Shown here piece after piece: positions 53,851 to 64,000 of a stretch of DNA of 64,000 nucleotides; within the stretch, counting starts at the first letter, position 1, and each line of letters starts with the position of its first letter. The translations under genes and the position numbers were made by a program. The notes under the pieces were generated by a model, which worked only from the letters and a program-made list of their open reading frames with translations, ran no database searches and was not told the origin of the DNA. Location: assembly GCA_964019165.1 (NCBI GenBank), contig OZ025273.1, positions 8,802,225 to 8,866,224 of the forward strand, written 5' to 3'. Source of the stretch: Mastigias papua. Taxonomy: Eukaryota; Cnidaria; Scyphozoa; Rhizostomeae; Mastigiidae.

Positions 53851-54741
53851 ACTTGTAGTAAGAGAAGGTTATATTTTTCAAGTTAGAGAAACAATATGCA
53901 TTTAGCCGTTCATAGTAGTCAGACACTTGTTTTTTGCTTGACGAAAACGTGGACGAAACAATTGAAGGATTGAATGAACTAATGAGTAGGGAATGAATGA
54001 ATAAGTTAATCGCTTTATGAAGAATTGAATGAATGGATGCACGATTGAAATAGCCGGTTATGTACTTCGCTGAGATAAATAAGGAATTTTGAAGGAGCTT
54101 TAGGATAGGCTTTGGCAATAGATGCCATTAGATCTAAAGTCTCTTATGAAAAATGGCCGATTTGGTGATATCCTAACGAACTCAACAGTTTTGTAAAGTG
54201 CATATCAACTAAAGTATGTCCTAACGGGATTAAAACCCAAGTGTAAACAGGTGGCCCGACTTTGGCACTATTAGATCTAGCCTATAAATCTCGTGGGAAT
54301 TAAAACAAAGCGGAATTCATGAATATTGCTGTAACAGATGGATAGGACGGACGGACATCCCGTGCTTACTCACGTAAATAGGTATGCCACTAAGGACTTT
54401 AGGGACCCTTACGAATGCCGACTGAACATGGATGGCTACGTTTGGTATCGGTATCAGTCTTTCGCTGGAAAGCTGCTGTTTCACCTGCGTGGCACACTGT
54501 TCACACATCATGCTATAGTAGAATATTGGGCCTATTAAATAGCTGTTTCTAATACTTACCTAGAGTCCAGTATATTTGAATGTTCAAAATTGTGAGTTAT
54601 GCTAACTTGTTGGTTGCTTTTTTGCGTAGCCTTGCCTGTAGCGGACGGACAGATTCATGGGCCCTTCTCTATAAGCTTAACGGCACACTCATTATGTAAA
54701 GCAATTGGGGCAGGGAGAAATTGAAAATTTTGTTCTTGCAA

Positions 54742-54874
54742 GAAATAATATAGAAAAGAAATAGTATATAATAGAAATAATATAGAATAGAAATAATATA
54801 GAATAGAAATAATATAGAATAGAAATAATATAGAATAGAAATAATATAGAATAGAAATAATATAGAATAGAAAT
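54742..54874. repeat. 15-bp minisatellite (AATAATATAGAATAG), about 8 units
   Basis: Exact 15-bp units from 54775 onward, with degenerate units before. Because 15 is a multiple of three, minus-strand frames over it read SILYYFY repeats. Confidence 0.93.
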
Positions 54875-56296
54875 ATGCAAGCAAAGTATATGATTTACCT
54901 TCAGCTTTTAAGAAGCTTACCTCTCAGAGTGGCATAGTTTTTTTTACCAAGAACAGAGCCAAGCCCCCAGCCTCCGGGCCCTCGGTCTAAGTTCAATTTG
55001 CACGACCGGTCAGTCCACCCTAAGGCTTTCTGCATTATCAGTAGCAACCCTGCTCTTATATTATTTGCAGTGAGAACTGCACTTGCGGTGTTCGACCTAG
55101 CCTAAAACTAAATAAGTTTAGCGGGGGGATGAAGAGTATTGAAAAATGGAACCTGCCAGACGCACTGTTCCCCCTGACATGTTATTTTGACTCCGCATCT
55201 GGTTATATATTTCTTTTTCAAATATTTCAAAAATATGATTAATGAAATCGTTGGCCATTATCTGTCTTTTCATACGTGCTTAGTTTTATTCATTTGGTCC
55301 ATTTTCAATTTTTATCTTAAAACAAATTAAAGTAATTTTATTTGACTCCTGTTTTTGAAAAAATTGCCAGTGGTATTACCAAATGTCTACTGCCACGTTC
55401 CCCAGCTTAGGGGGGGGGGACTGGTAAGCTGTCATCGTCCAAAAATGTGATGTGCTTCTATAGGTACACCTTTTTTGTAGGAAACCCAGCTCAAGATTTA
55501 GTAGTTAAGTGTCTGGAAAAGTGGTAGTGAAAACGAAAAAAAAAACGTAAAAACACTGTCTTTTGTAGTACCCATAGGGCTTATTGGCTTTTGTACACAT
55601 AAAACACACTCCGTGGAAGATAAACGTGTTTCCGAAACTTTGAATGATGGCACATATTTGTAATCTTATGAGCCATCATCAGAAATTCCTTATCTAGAAT
55701 AATGTTTCTATTGTCACATGCCAACCCCTGGACGTCTCTTCCAGATTCTGTGATGTTGGACTTTGGTTCTTGGAGACAGGAGCTAGTTTCGTGCTGTTGA
55801 GTTCTCAGTTCTCTACCTGCGCTTCTTTCTCCTCAGAGTCCGTCGGGAAGTTACGCTCTCTTCCTTTCGTTATCATTCTACAATAAATGAATTTATCTAA
55901 TGATAATAATCGTTAGAAAAATAGCTGTGGAACGTAAACATTTGTCCCAATATTAGCAGTACGAGGAAAGACAAATAAGATCGTGATACCGCAAATTCAG
56001 GAGTCTTAAGATAAGCGAAGCCGTACCCACACTGAATACTAGTTGGTCAACTCAATCAAAACAAGGATTTACGTTGGATAGCAAATCTGGTAGACCAAGA
56101 ATAACACAATTTGAATAAACAGAAACGAAATTCTTTAGGAAATTAGGAAGCTCGAAGATATTCCATTAAGCCATGATTTCTGTAATAACAATCGATGGAA
56201 AAAGGGACTTGTGGGTAACATTTGATGCCAAAATCCTCGTTTTCTTCTCTAAATCATTTTTGTGGCCAGAACTTTAGGTGAGTTGGTTCATTGATG
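54875..56296. other. No recognised gene
   Basis: Intergenic sequence with a 9-base G run near 55.42 kb and short A and T runs. No RNA gene or element boundary was seen. Confidence 0.5.
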
Positions 56297-56380
56297 CATT
56301 CATTCATTCATTCATTCATTCATTCATTCATTCATTCATTCATTCATTCATTCATTCATTCATTCATTCATTCATTCATT
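56297..56380 (+). repeat. (CATT)21 microsatellite
   Basis: Uninterrupted CATT tetranucleotides, 84 bp. Confidence 0.97.
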
Positions 56381-56700
56381 TATTGCTCTCTGTAGAATTA
56401 AATCATTCCTTTAATTGCGAAACTAAGGCCTGTACTATAAATAATGAAAACAGAGAGATATTACATACTTTTGAGAATTTCAATATTTTTTCCGTCTTAA
56501 TTCTTCGTTTTACGCTCTGTTTCGCAAATGTATTATATTATACTAAACCTAGTTTTGTAGTTGTAGCTCCACAATAGCGTCAGCTGCCTATAGGTTAGCT
56601 TTTATTAACAAATAACTTATGTATTTTGCTTTTAGGAGCGTGCCTAAGTAGAGAACGTGGTGGGTGTGTAACTCACACTTTTGCAGGAGTCATCGTTGAA

Positions 56701-57132
56701 ATGATATATATGATATATGATATATGATAGATGATATATGATATATGATATATGATATATGATATATGATATATGATATATGATAGATGATATATGATAT
56801 ATGATATATGATATATGATATATGATATATGATATATGATAGATGATATATGATATATGTTATATGATATGTGATATATGATATATGTTATATGATATAT
56901 GATATATGATATATGATATGATATATGATATGATATATGATATGATATATGATATGATATATGATATGATATATGATATGATATATGATATGATATGATA
57001 TATGATATGATATGATATGATATGATATGATATATGATATGATATGATATATGATATGATATGATATGATATGATATGATATGATATGATATGATATGAT
57101 ATGATATGATATGATATGATATGATATGATAT
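56701..57132. repeat. GATAT/GATATAT tandem array with higher-order structure
   Basis: The left part is mainly 7-bp ATGATAT units with regularly spaced GATAGAT variants, the middle alternates 7- and 5-bp units (12-bp period), and the right part is pure 5-bp GATAT. The gradient suggests stepwise unit shortening. Confidence 0.95.
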
Positions 57133-60060
57133 TTATAATCAGCTCTTTAAAGATTCCTTTAATTTCTTTTTGAAACGACCAATAGTAGGGAACCCCCTAG
57201 TAACAGTTGGAATAGTATTCCTGGTTTGAGCAGTAGAATACTGATAGCTCTTTTTCGTATGTTCAGTATTAAGCCTAGGAATTTGTAGATCTTTACAATG
57301 CCATGTTGCAGCATGATGATAACCATGGCTCATCGGCAACTGTGGTCCCTTGCCGGTAATTATGGTGCCTTGTTCAAAAATCTTTCGCTACGCCACTGTA
57401 TGTATCAGCGATGTCCTCAGTCGCTTTCCATTAAATGTGTGCTAGTCTGGTGAGTTTCTAGCTTTGAATTATAAACCAACCCTACGTGCAACTTATAGAT
57501 AACATTTTATGTATCTGGATATAAACAGTTCAACTATTAGGTGTGATTAAGGGCGTGGCACACAAGAGTATCTTGCAGCACAGTCCCCTTCTTTGCTTTT
57601 TAGGACGACACTTATGGCTTCACCCAAGACGAAATGAAGGCTTCTTACATTTAGAACAAGTTTGCAAAATGTCACGAGTGAGGGTTGAGAGCTGCTATTT
57701 AAGATTGTAAGTCTTAAATATTGTTTTCTTGTTCCTTATAAGTGATCCAAAAGAAGTGTGCACTACTACTAGGACTTGAAGTGGTACTGCAAATACTTAC
57801 GGTACTTCATCAGAGGCAACCTATTGCAATTTTTTTATAAAAAACTGTTTATATGAAATCTTTTACCAGACATGCTAAAATTTAAGAAGCTTTTGGAACT
57901 ACAAGGAAAGAGTTAAGAAACTTTAGAAGTTTCTGTGCCATCTTTCACAGTTTCGGAAACATTTTCCTCCAAGGATCTAAAAGTGTCTACTACAGTATGG
58001 TTTATGTGCTTAAAAGCCAATAAGCCTTATGGGCAGTACAAAAGACAATGCTTTTTACGTTTTGTGTTTGTTTTCATTCCAATTTGTTTAGTAAATTAAG
58101 AAAATTTTAGAACTAAAACGTTGCCAGAAGTTAAGAAACTTTACTACTAGGCCTTGAGCCATGTTATGTATGAAAAAACGTGCAAACTGAAATCAGATTT
58201 TGTAAGGGCATTATTGGAATGCTCGCCATCAACTGATGGTGTAAACTTTATGAATTTTGCTTGTTTGAACCTTTACATCCAGACTGTTGTACAGTACCAA
58301 GTTTCTCATAACTTTGTCACTGCATTTCCATGGAGGTGCCCTGGTTTCAACACTGTTGTGCCACACTTGGCAATAATCGTGGATGAAATATGACTGCTGA
58401 ACGTGTATGAAATCTCAAAGTCAAATTTGATTTACGGGATATTGTTTCTTTTGTGGGTTATTATTGACTTAATGCACTTGAAAAATGTATTATATCTTAC
58501 CATCTGGTCTTTCTTTTGTGGCATTGGTATGCCATAATGATTATATCAGAAACCAGTCGTCGAACAGAGAAAAGGACTCGCGCACTGTTAGTTCTGTGTG
58601 TTTATCTTCCTTTTGTGAATTCTAAATGGTGTCAATTTATCTGCTAATCTTAGCTTTTCATTTGTATGTATGGTTACCACAGTGGCACGGAAAAATGCAT
58701 GATCTAGGAAGCCAATTTTGCTTTGGGAAGCCGTGGTCAAGAAAGCTAGGGAGCAAGAGTGCACATATGTGACTGACATGCAATAGTAGGCCATGAATAT
58801 ATGGGAGATGCAGTTACAACATAAGGCTCAAATCAGCAAAAATTAAAAAACATTCAAGTTAACACAGGCAATTTCAACAGTAAACTTGAAAAATCTATTT
58901 TTGCGCGAAAATCTTTCAGTGAACTGTAAGCAAAATACAAACAAACTCCGTCTCTCAAACATTTCTAACTAAAAAGTTATATTTCCCGTCCCAGAGTTGC
59001 CTTGCTGTTATAGGGAGTTTCTAGAATTTTAAGAAACATAATATTTAAAGCTGGATTTGCTAAAAATATTAAGAAACATCCAGGCTAAAGTTAGAAAGTT
59101 TGTTTCTTATTAAAAATGTGTATACAGCTTTCATGTTTTGAATAAACTACACGTTTTTTTTATAAGAAAAACACTTTTTTTCCTGAGGCCCAATTTTCTT
59201 AACTTTTCTCGAATTTGAGGCTGAGATTTTCTTAAGATTTTCTTAACTTTTGCAGGAATAAAATGGCTAAAACAGGCTACTCTGTAATTGTTGGGCCTCC
59301 ATAAGTCTCGATCTTTGTACGAGAGTTTGCAAAAATGAGCCAATATCAATTTCTGGCATTTAAAGAAGATGAACTGTGATTTTCCTGGCATTTTCTTGAA
59401 CTTGAGCCTTGTGATTTTCTTAGGATTTTCTTAAGATTTTGGCCATTTGAGCCTCATTTTCTTATAAACTTTTTTCTTATAAAAAAAATACGTGTATTCA
59501 ACTTGTACAGTTTCTATATTACATAAAGAAGAGGTAGCAGTTTAGAGCATACTGAGATACATGCTTATTTGACACTCATCAGAGTCTGAGTTGTCGCATA
59601 GTAGCTCGAAGCGGAATGGAACATGTCCAGCCAAATGCGAATCTAAGCTCACATGACCAATCCAAATTAGGAGTGAATCCAGCAGCCTCCTGTTCAAAAC
59701 AAATAGCCAGTCAGTCAAATTCACTTTTCCTTTAAGTCTGGGGTCAAATTTGGTTATGTATTTTCCATTCACTCTTGGTTTGTTTATGCAACGTTTGATA
59801 CTCTGATTAGCAGGTTTGGTGATGAATGTCGGACGAAAAGACACTTTTACACTGTTTCCTTACTAGAGCCTCGATTCCAGAAGATTTGTTTTTCTTTTTT
59901 TCTTGATGGGCTGTAGGAACTGTAGGACTGGACACTAATGCATTCGTGTAACATAAAATCAAAATGGCTGTGTTGGGAATAAAGTTGGCAAGTTTCTCTA
60001 CAGTCTAGAAAACTTTACTCGTGCGTATGATAATGCATTTACGATAGGAAAAATGTCGCT
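57133..60060. other. Gene-poor stretch upstream of the golgin
   Basis: It contains TTAAGAAACTTT and AAAAAACGTG repeat fragments (57.83-58.19 and 59.02-59.12 kb) and the MITE copy B at 59.15-59.50 kb. The last 500 bp should include the golgin promoter; no TATA box was evident. Confidence 0.5.
59149..59495 (-). mobile_element. AT-rich MITE, copy B (inverted relative to copy A)
   Basis: Starts ACACGTTTTTTTTATAAGAA and ends TTCTTATAAAAAAAATACGT. The interior is the reverse complement of 46133-46473 with scattered differences (GTTGGGCCTCCATAAGTCTC against the copy A block). The two copies are 12.7 kb apart. Confidence 0.75.
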
Positions 60061-60108
60061 ATGTCTAGCACCTCAAGACAAGAGAAACTTGCGTCCGCTA
60101 AGAGGAAG
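60061..60108 (+). CDS. GOLGA2: GM130-like coding exon 1
   Basis: Sixteen codons, MSSTSRQEKLASAKRK, donor AAG|gtaggg, phase 0. Confidence 0.75.
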
Positions 60109-63100
60109 GTAGGGAGAACTGCTGTCTACTTTAGCCCAGTATCTAAGACTTTCTTACATTCTTGTGGTAACGAAATTGTTCGAGTTTAATTTACTTCATA
60201 TATGCACATAGCGGCTAAAATACATATAGTAGGCTTAGAGGGACTAGCTAGGCTGCATGTATCATGTGAAGAGTGACTATAAAAGCTACATCTTCTCTTG
60301 GATGATTGAATATATGCATGTAATTTTGAGTTCCTTGCATTAGACTTAAGTGGGGAAGTACAATTCTCATTCATGATACCTTAATGTGCATTTCGCGCAA
60401 TATGTTAAAGAAGAAAATGCAATTTGAAACTTGTTATGAACGTAGTTGTTCTTAGAGTATACTGGACTGCAGCATCGTCATAGGTAGGCCTGTTAATTAG
60501 TACAAAATTCCTGGCTTTGTAAAATGTCTAATACATGGTGATGTGGTTTCAACTTATCATTTTTGAAGGCATACTTTTAGCTATTCTTACCATATTTTAT
60601 CTCTATTTTGGTATTTATGGGTGATCACATTACCGTATAAGTTAGCTAAGTAAAGCTTAATACAGAAGAGATGAGCTGCATATAATTTTCATCCTAGATG
60701 TTTAATTAGGGTATGATGTGATCTGATGAATTTTGATAAGCATGTTGGGCTTTTGAAGTGGTAATGCATTGAAAAGTTTTGGAATTTATAACTTACATGC
60801 AACTTATGTACATGGAATATTGTAGCAGTTGTAACTAAGCATGTTAAAGTCATGTGTTTCTGGAACACTGTCCCTCATCTGCTGTCACTATGGATAATTC
60901 ACATTAAATCATTTTTACAGATTTTTCCAATGAAGCCAGTTGAGTTTTTGAATTAGTACTTAATGAAATCCTGTAATATGTGTTATGAGATTTGCATGAA
61001 ACAGTTGTTTCTGTTTTGGTCCTATTTGATTTTGAACACTAGATTTTAAATGTGTTAGAAATGATGCAAGGATACTCTCATACTTGGGGACTCAGATGCA
61101 ATTTTGTCTTTATATACTTTCCAGCTCAAAGAGTTTCAGCAGAGAAGAACCCCAGGAAATTCTCCACTACCAAAGCCAAGTCCAAGCCACAGTTTAGAAA
61201 AAAGTTCTAATGAGCTCACCTTTGGTTCACCATATCAGCACTCATACATAAACCAGGTATGAGTCTATATCAAATTTGCTAAGATGCATATTCATATAAT
61301 GCTGTTATTACTTTGAGAGTTCAATATATCAATATAATATTTAAATGTTGGCCTTTCCTGTGATAGGCCATAAATGTGCAAAGCATATGTGAAAAAGGTT
61401 TGAGAGTATTTGAAAATAAAAATTCATTTTTGAAATGTCTCTCTGTGTTATTGTGATAGGTAGCAAAGTTAGAAATTCTGCCATGTTTACTCTGCTTGCA
61501 AATGTACAATAAATCATCAAATTAGCCCCTGGGGGGATAATTATTTAGACATTTTGAATTGGGATTTATTTGAGAGGAGAGATTATTTGAGGGGATGATT
61601 TATGAAGTTGTTTCATATGTGACACACAGAAACTTACTTTCAAACTCCTTTTTTCCATAGTATAAAAAGAACATTTCTAATATGAGTATTAGGCTATAGC
61701 AAGGTCTTCACCATCTTCTGTGTTTGGGGCTTTTTCAGGGGTAAGCATATTAATAATTTTAAGTTCAAGCATGGGGCTTATCTGGTCATTGGGCAGGAGT
61801 GACTGTCTAATTCTAGCTTTGCCACTAGCATGGAGTCATTTTGTTCTATATATTGTTAGTCAGGGCTCTTAGGAGTCTTGAAAACCTGGAAAATTCAGGG
61901 AATTACAGTATTGCACCATGTATAAGATGCATCTTTGTAGGAGACACACCCTTAATTTCATGTTTTAATTCTGAGAAAATTGTTTTTAACATGTCTTACC
62001 ATATATAAGATGCACCCCCTTTTCTCTGTTCTTGTAAAGCACATATTTTTCCAAGATGTAATAAACTCAAGATTATTATTATTAGAAGCTAGCTCTGTGG
62101 AAAAGAATTGCTGAAGGGCCTTCTGTGGCTTCAATTTTGGGCACTTTATTAAGTTAAGCCTGGAAAGGTTGAGATTATTTTTTATATAGTCCTGCCAGAA
62201 CCCTGATAATAACACTATTTGTGTAGAGAGATGAATCCAATTTAGAGTACTTAGTTATTGTTGTATCAATACTAATAGCATTGTTGAAATTAAATCTAAT
62301 AGTCTGATATTTTTGTGTATTTGTCAGGCAGCACAGCCACAATCACTACAGTTCACTCCAAAGTAAGCACAGCTTCCTTCATTCAATGTACTTTGGTTGG
62401 AAGGTTTTTCATTCTATTGGTAGTTTCCTTGTATTTATACAGCTGATGCAAAAATCAAGCACAGCTGAGCTCACCTAGATGTTATGTGAATCACAGGCTT
62501 TGCCTTATTGCTATATTTCTACAATCCTTAGTCATACTAAATAAGGAGAATGTATTTCAGCATTGTTTTTGCTTTTTCAGTTTTGTTATGATTTTTGGTT
62601 GTACGCACTGATGTAGGCCATGTGTGTTTATTAAATCAGCAACACGGCGTATATTGGAATGATTCCAGAAACTATGATATGGTTATCCAACAGGTCTATT
62701 TTACCTAAGCCAACACATTTATCTCCCAATGCCCCCCTCCTGAATATATGCAAATATATGCCACTTTTTAGCACTATGCTGTGCCTTGTCTTTAAGGAAA
62801 TCAAGCGGTCTACACAACTTTCTGTTTTAAGAAGAAAGCTGAAATTGGACTTTTTTATTTTTACTCTTACAATCCAAAGTCTAATGTGACTAGTGAAATG
62901 AATGAAATTAAAATCTTCTTATTCAGTATGTAAGTAGTTCTCAAAAAATTATAATCCTAAGCCTTACTTCTATGTGTGATTATTCCTGGACTGTCATTTT
63001 ATTTTTCCATCCTCAGCATGCCCTTATGAATAAAATAATTATTCATGTTCTTTTTCAATATTAAGTTGTGCACATTAAAACCTTTTTAGAAAGCAATCAC

Positions 63101-63144
63101 ATCAAGAATTAGCAGAGAAGGAGAACATCAATGGAAGCCAAATA
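60061..63144 (+). CDS. GOLGA2: Golgin subfamily A member 2 (GM130)-like, N-terminal exons; gene runs past the window
   Basis: The coding exons 60061-60108, 61125-61256, 62328-62362 and 63090-63144 join in phase to 90 residues and continue beyond the last donor. The N-terminus MSSTSRQEKLASAKRK plus LKEFQQRRTPGNSPLPKP matches the basic start of GM130, a stretch that in vertebrates binds p115 and importin-alpha. A Ser/Pro/Gln-rich linker follows, then SHQELAEKENINGSQI, perhaps the approach to the coiled coil. Family role: a cis-Golgi tether held by GRASP65 that docks ER-derived vesicles. The start is the second of two close ATGs; the first (60053) is in another frame and overlaps, so it may act as an upstream frame. 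The C-terminal coiled coils are outside the window. Other golgins with a similar start cannot be excluded. Confidence 0.78.
61125..61256 (+). CDS. GOLGA2: GM130-like coding exon 2
   Basis: Acceptor tttccag|CTC, donor CAG|gtatga, phase 0. Encodes 44 residues from LKEFQQRRTPGN to YQHSYINQ. Confidence 0.82.
62328..62362 (+). CDS. GOLGA2: GM130-like coding exon 3 (35 nt)
   Basis: Acceptor ttgtcag|GCA, donor AA|gtaagc, end phase 2. Encodes AAQPQSLQFTP. Confidence 0.65.
63090..63144 (+). CDS. GOLGA2: GM130-like coding exon 4
   Basis: Acceptor tttttag|A, donor ATA|gtaaga. The phase matches exon 3; encodes KQSHQELAEKENINGSQI. Confidence 0.65.
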
Positions 63145-63380
63145 GTAAGAGCTGAAAAGCATGTTTAGTCTTTAAGCCAAAAGATGATGCATTTTTTAAT
63201 ATGTTGTTGAGTTATTGAGGTGCAACAGAGGACCTTCTGAGTTATCAAGCATTGCTTTTGTAAACCTTGTTGTGCTAATTGAATGAGTAATTGACCTTTA
63301 TGAGCTGCCATCTCTAATCTATGGCAATTTTCTGCTCTTTGGATAGCTCTTTGTGATAACTTAGATTCTGCACCTAATAT

Positions 63381-63579
63381 AGGCCTTGCCCTGAGCATAC
63401 CGAAGGTGCTCTAATAGATGAGCTTTTTGAGCAATTTGGGTGCTCTGCTTGGCACCCCTTCTAGGAATGCGTACCTTTGACTTCGAGAATTTGGGTGCTC
63501 AACATATTTCTCTCCATGCATAATTTAAGGTGCACTTTAGGCTCTTATGCTTCATTGAGCACCTTTCCAGGCAAGGCCT
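63381..63579. mobile_element. 199-bp TIR element (AGGCCTTGCC family), complete copy
   Basis: Perfect 10-bp ends AGGCCTTGCC / GGCAAGGCCT, with a second matched block AAGGTGCTC / GAGCACCTT just inside. It lies after the last visible golgin exon. A truncated relative is in EXD3 intron 2 at 5764-5851. Confidence 0.78.
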
Positions 63580-64000
63580 GCTAGTAGCAGATTTTGTTTC
63601 CTTTCACATTTTCTGTAAGTTATTGATTGGGTCAATCTGCTATTGGCATGGAAGGTTTACAATTTGGTTCTCAAGGGCAAGCTGAATAGACTTGTTGGGA
63701 ATTAGTTATTGTCACATAACAGAACCATATGGATATATAGCAATCTATATAGTGTCTTTTACTCTAAGGCATTGTTTAAAATTGAAAGTTCCTGTTGCTA
63801 TATTTCTTTCTGTGGTCTGAATTTACATTTTACATATTAGTTTTCCCATATCAATCCTGCATACATACTTCTCTGTATGTAGGTGAGAATGTTTATATTT
63901 CAATTCTTTTGTTTGTGGTTGCCATGGCTCTCAGTATGGGTACTAGTGTTGTTAGTAATAAGAAAGTTGCAAGTGGAACCTGCAGGAGGATTTGCTGACT

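Noticed and set aside
63795..63998. Further golgin exon near the window end
   Set aside because: The open frame is hydrophobic and out of phase. A possible acceptor ctgcag|GAG before 64 kb is in phase but too short to judge.

Overview
The window looks like nuclear DNA of an invertebrate animal. It is AT-rich, has GT-AG introns that interrupt recognisable metazoan genes, and carries long dinucleotide microsatellites, LINE, SINE and MITE debris and a hammerhead-like motif. The gene set (NRARP-like, GM130-like, EXD3/Mut-7-like) points to an animal with Notch signalling. A cnidarian or another marine invertebrate fits the repeat style, but the species cannot be fixed from this sequence.

Layout. 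(1) 0.37-1.57 kb: three-exon TXNL4B (DIM1-like spliceosomal thioredoxin fold), + strand. (2) 2.15-2.54 kb: intronless RPB6 (RPABC2), - strand, tail to tail with TXNL4B. (3) 3.04-3.76 kb: dead 3' end of a non-LTR retrotransposon. (4) 4.47-34.03 kb: one EXD3 (exonuclease mut-7 homolog) gene, + strand, rebuilt here as 15 coding exons with matching intron phases. They encode about 819 aa, with an intact DEDDy exonuclease centre and a C-terminal Mut7-C zinc domain. Its introns (up to 7.2 kb) hold microsatellites, a 21-bp minisatellite, a hammerhead-like hairpin and a SINE. (5) 34.0-48.0 kb: no recognised gene, but a dense repeat cluster that includes a hAT-like element nested in another inverted-repeat element, a second hAT-like element with a clean 8-bp duplication, and a foldback MITE. 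(6) 48.08-48.43 kb: single-exon NRARP-like ankyrin protein with one consensus CSL/Su(H) site 131 bp upstream. (7) 48.4-60.0 kb: gene-poor, with repeat families and simple repeats. (8) 60.06 kb to the window end: the first four coding exons of a GM130/GOLGA2-like golgin.

The genes do not form one pathway: they serve splicing, transcription, RNA processing, Notch feedback and Golgi tethering. From memory, EXD3 and NRARP are also neighbours on one strand in human 9q34.3, and GOLGA2 lies on 9q34, so the gene order here may be ancient linkage. The two observations most worth following are that linkage and a type-I hammerhead-like motif with 34-bp perfect arms between AT arrays at 11.8-11.9 kb. Exon boundaries were read by eye from splice sites, phase and family resemblance; no alignment or expression data were available.
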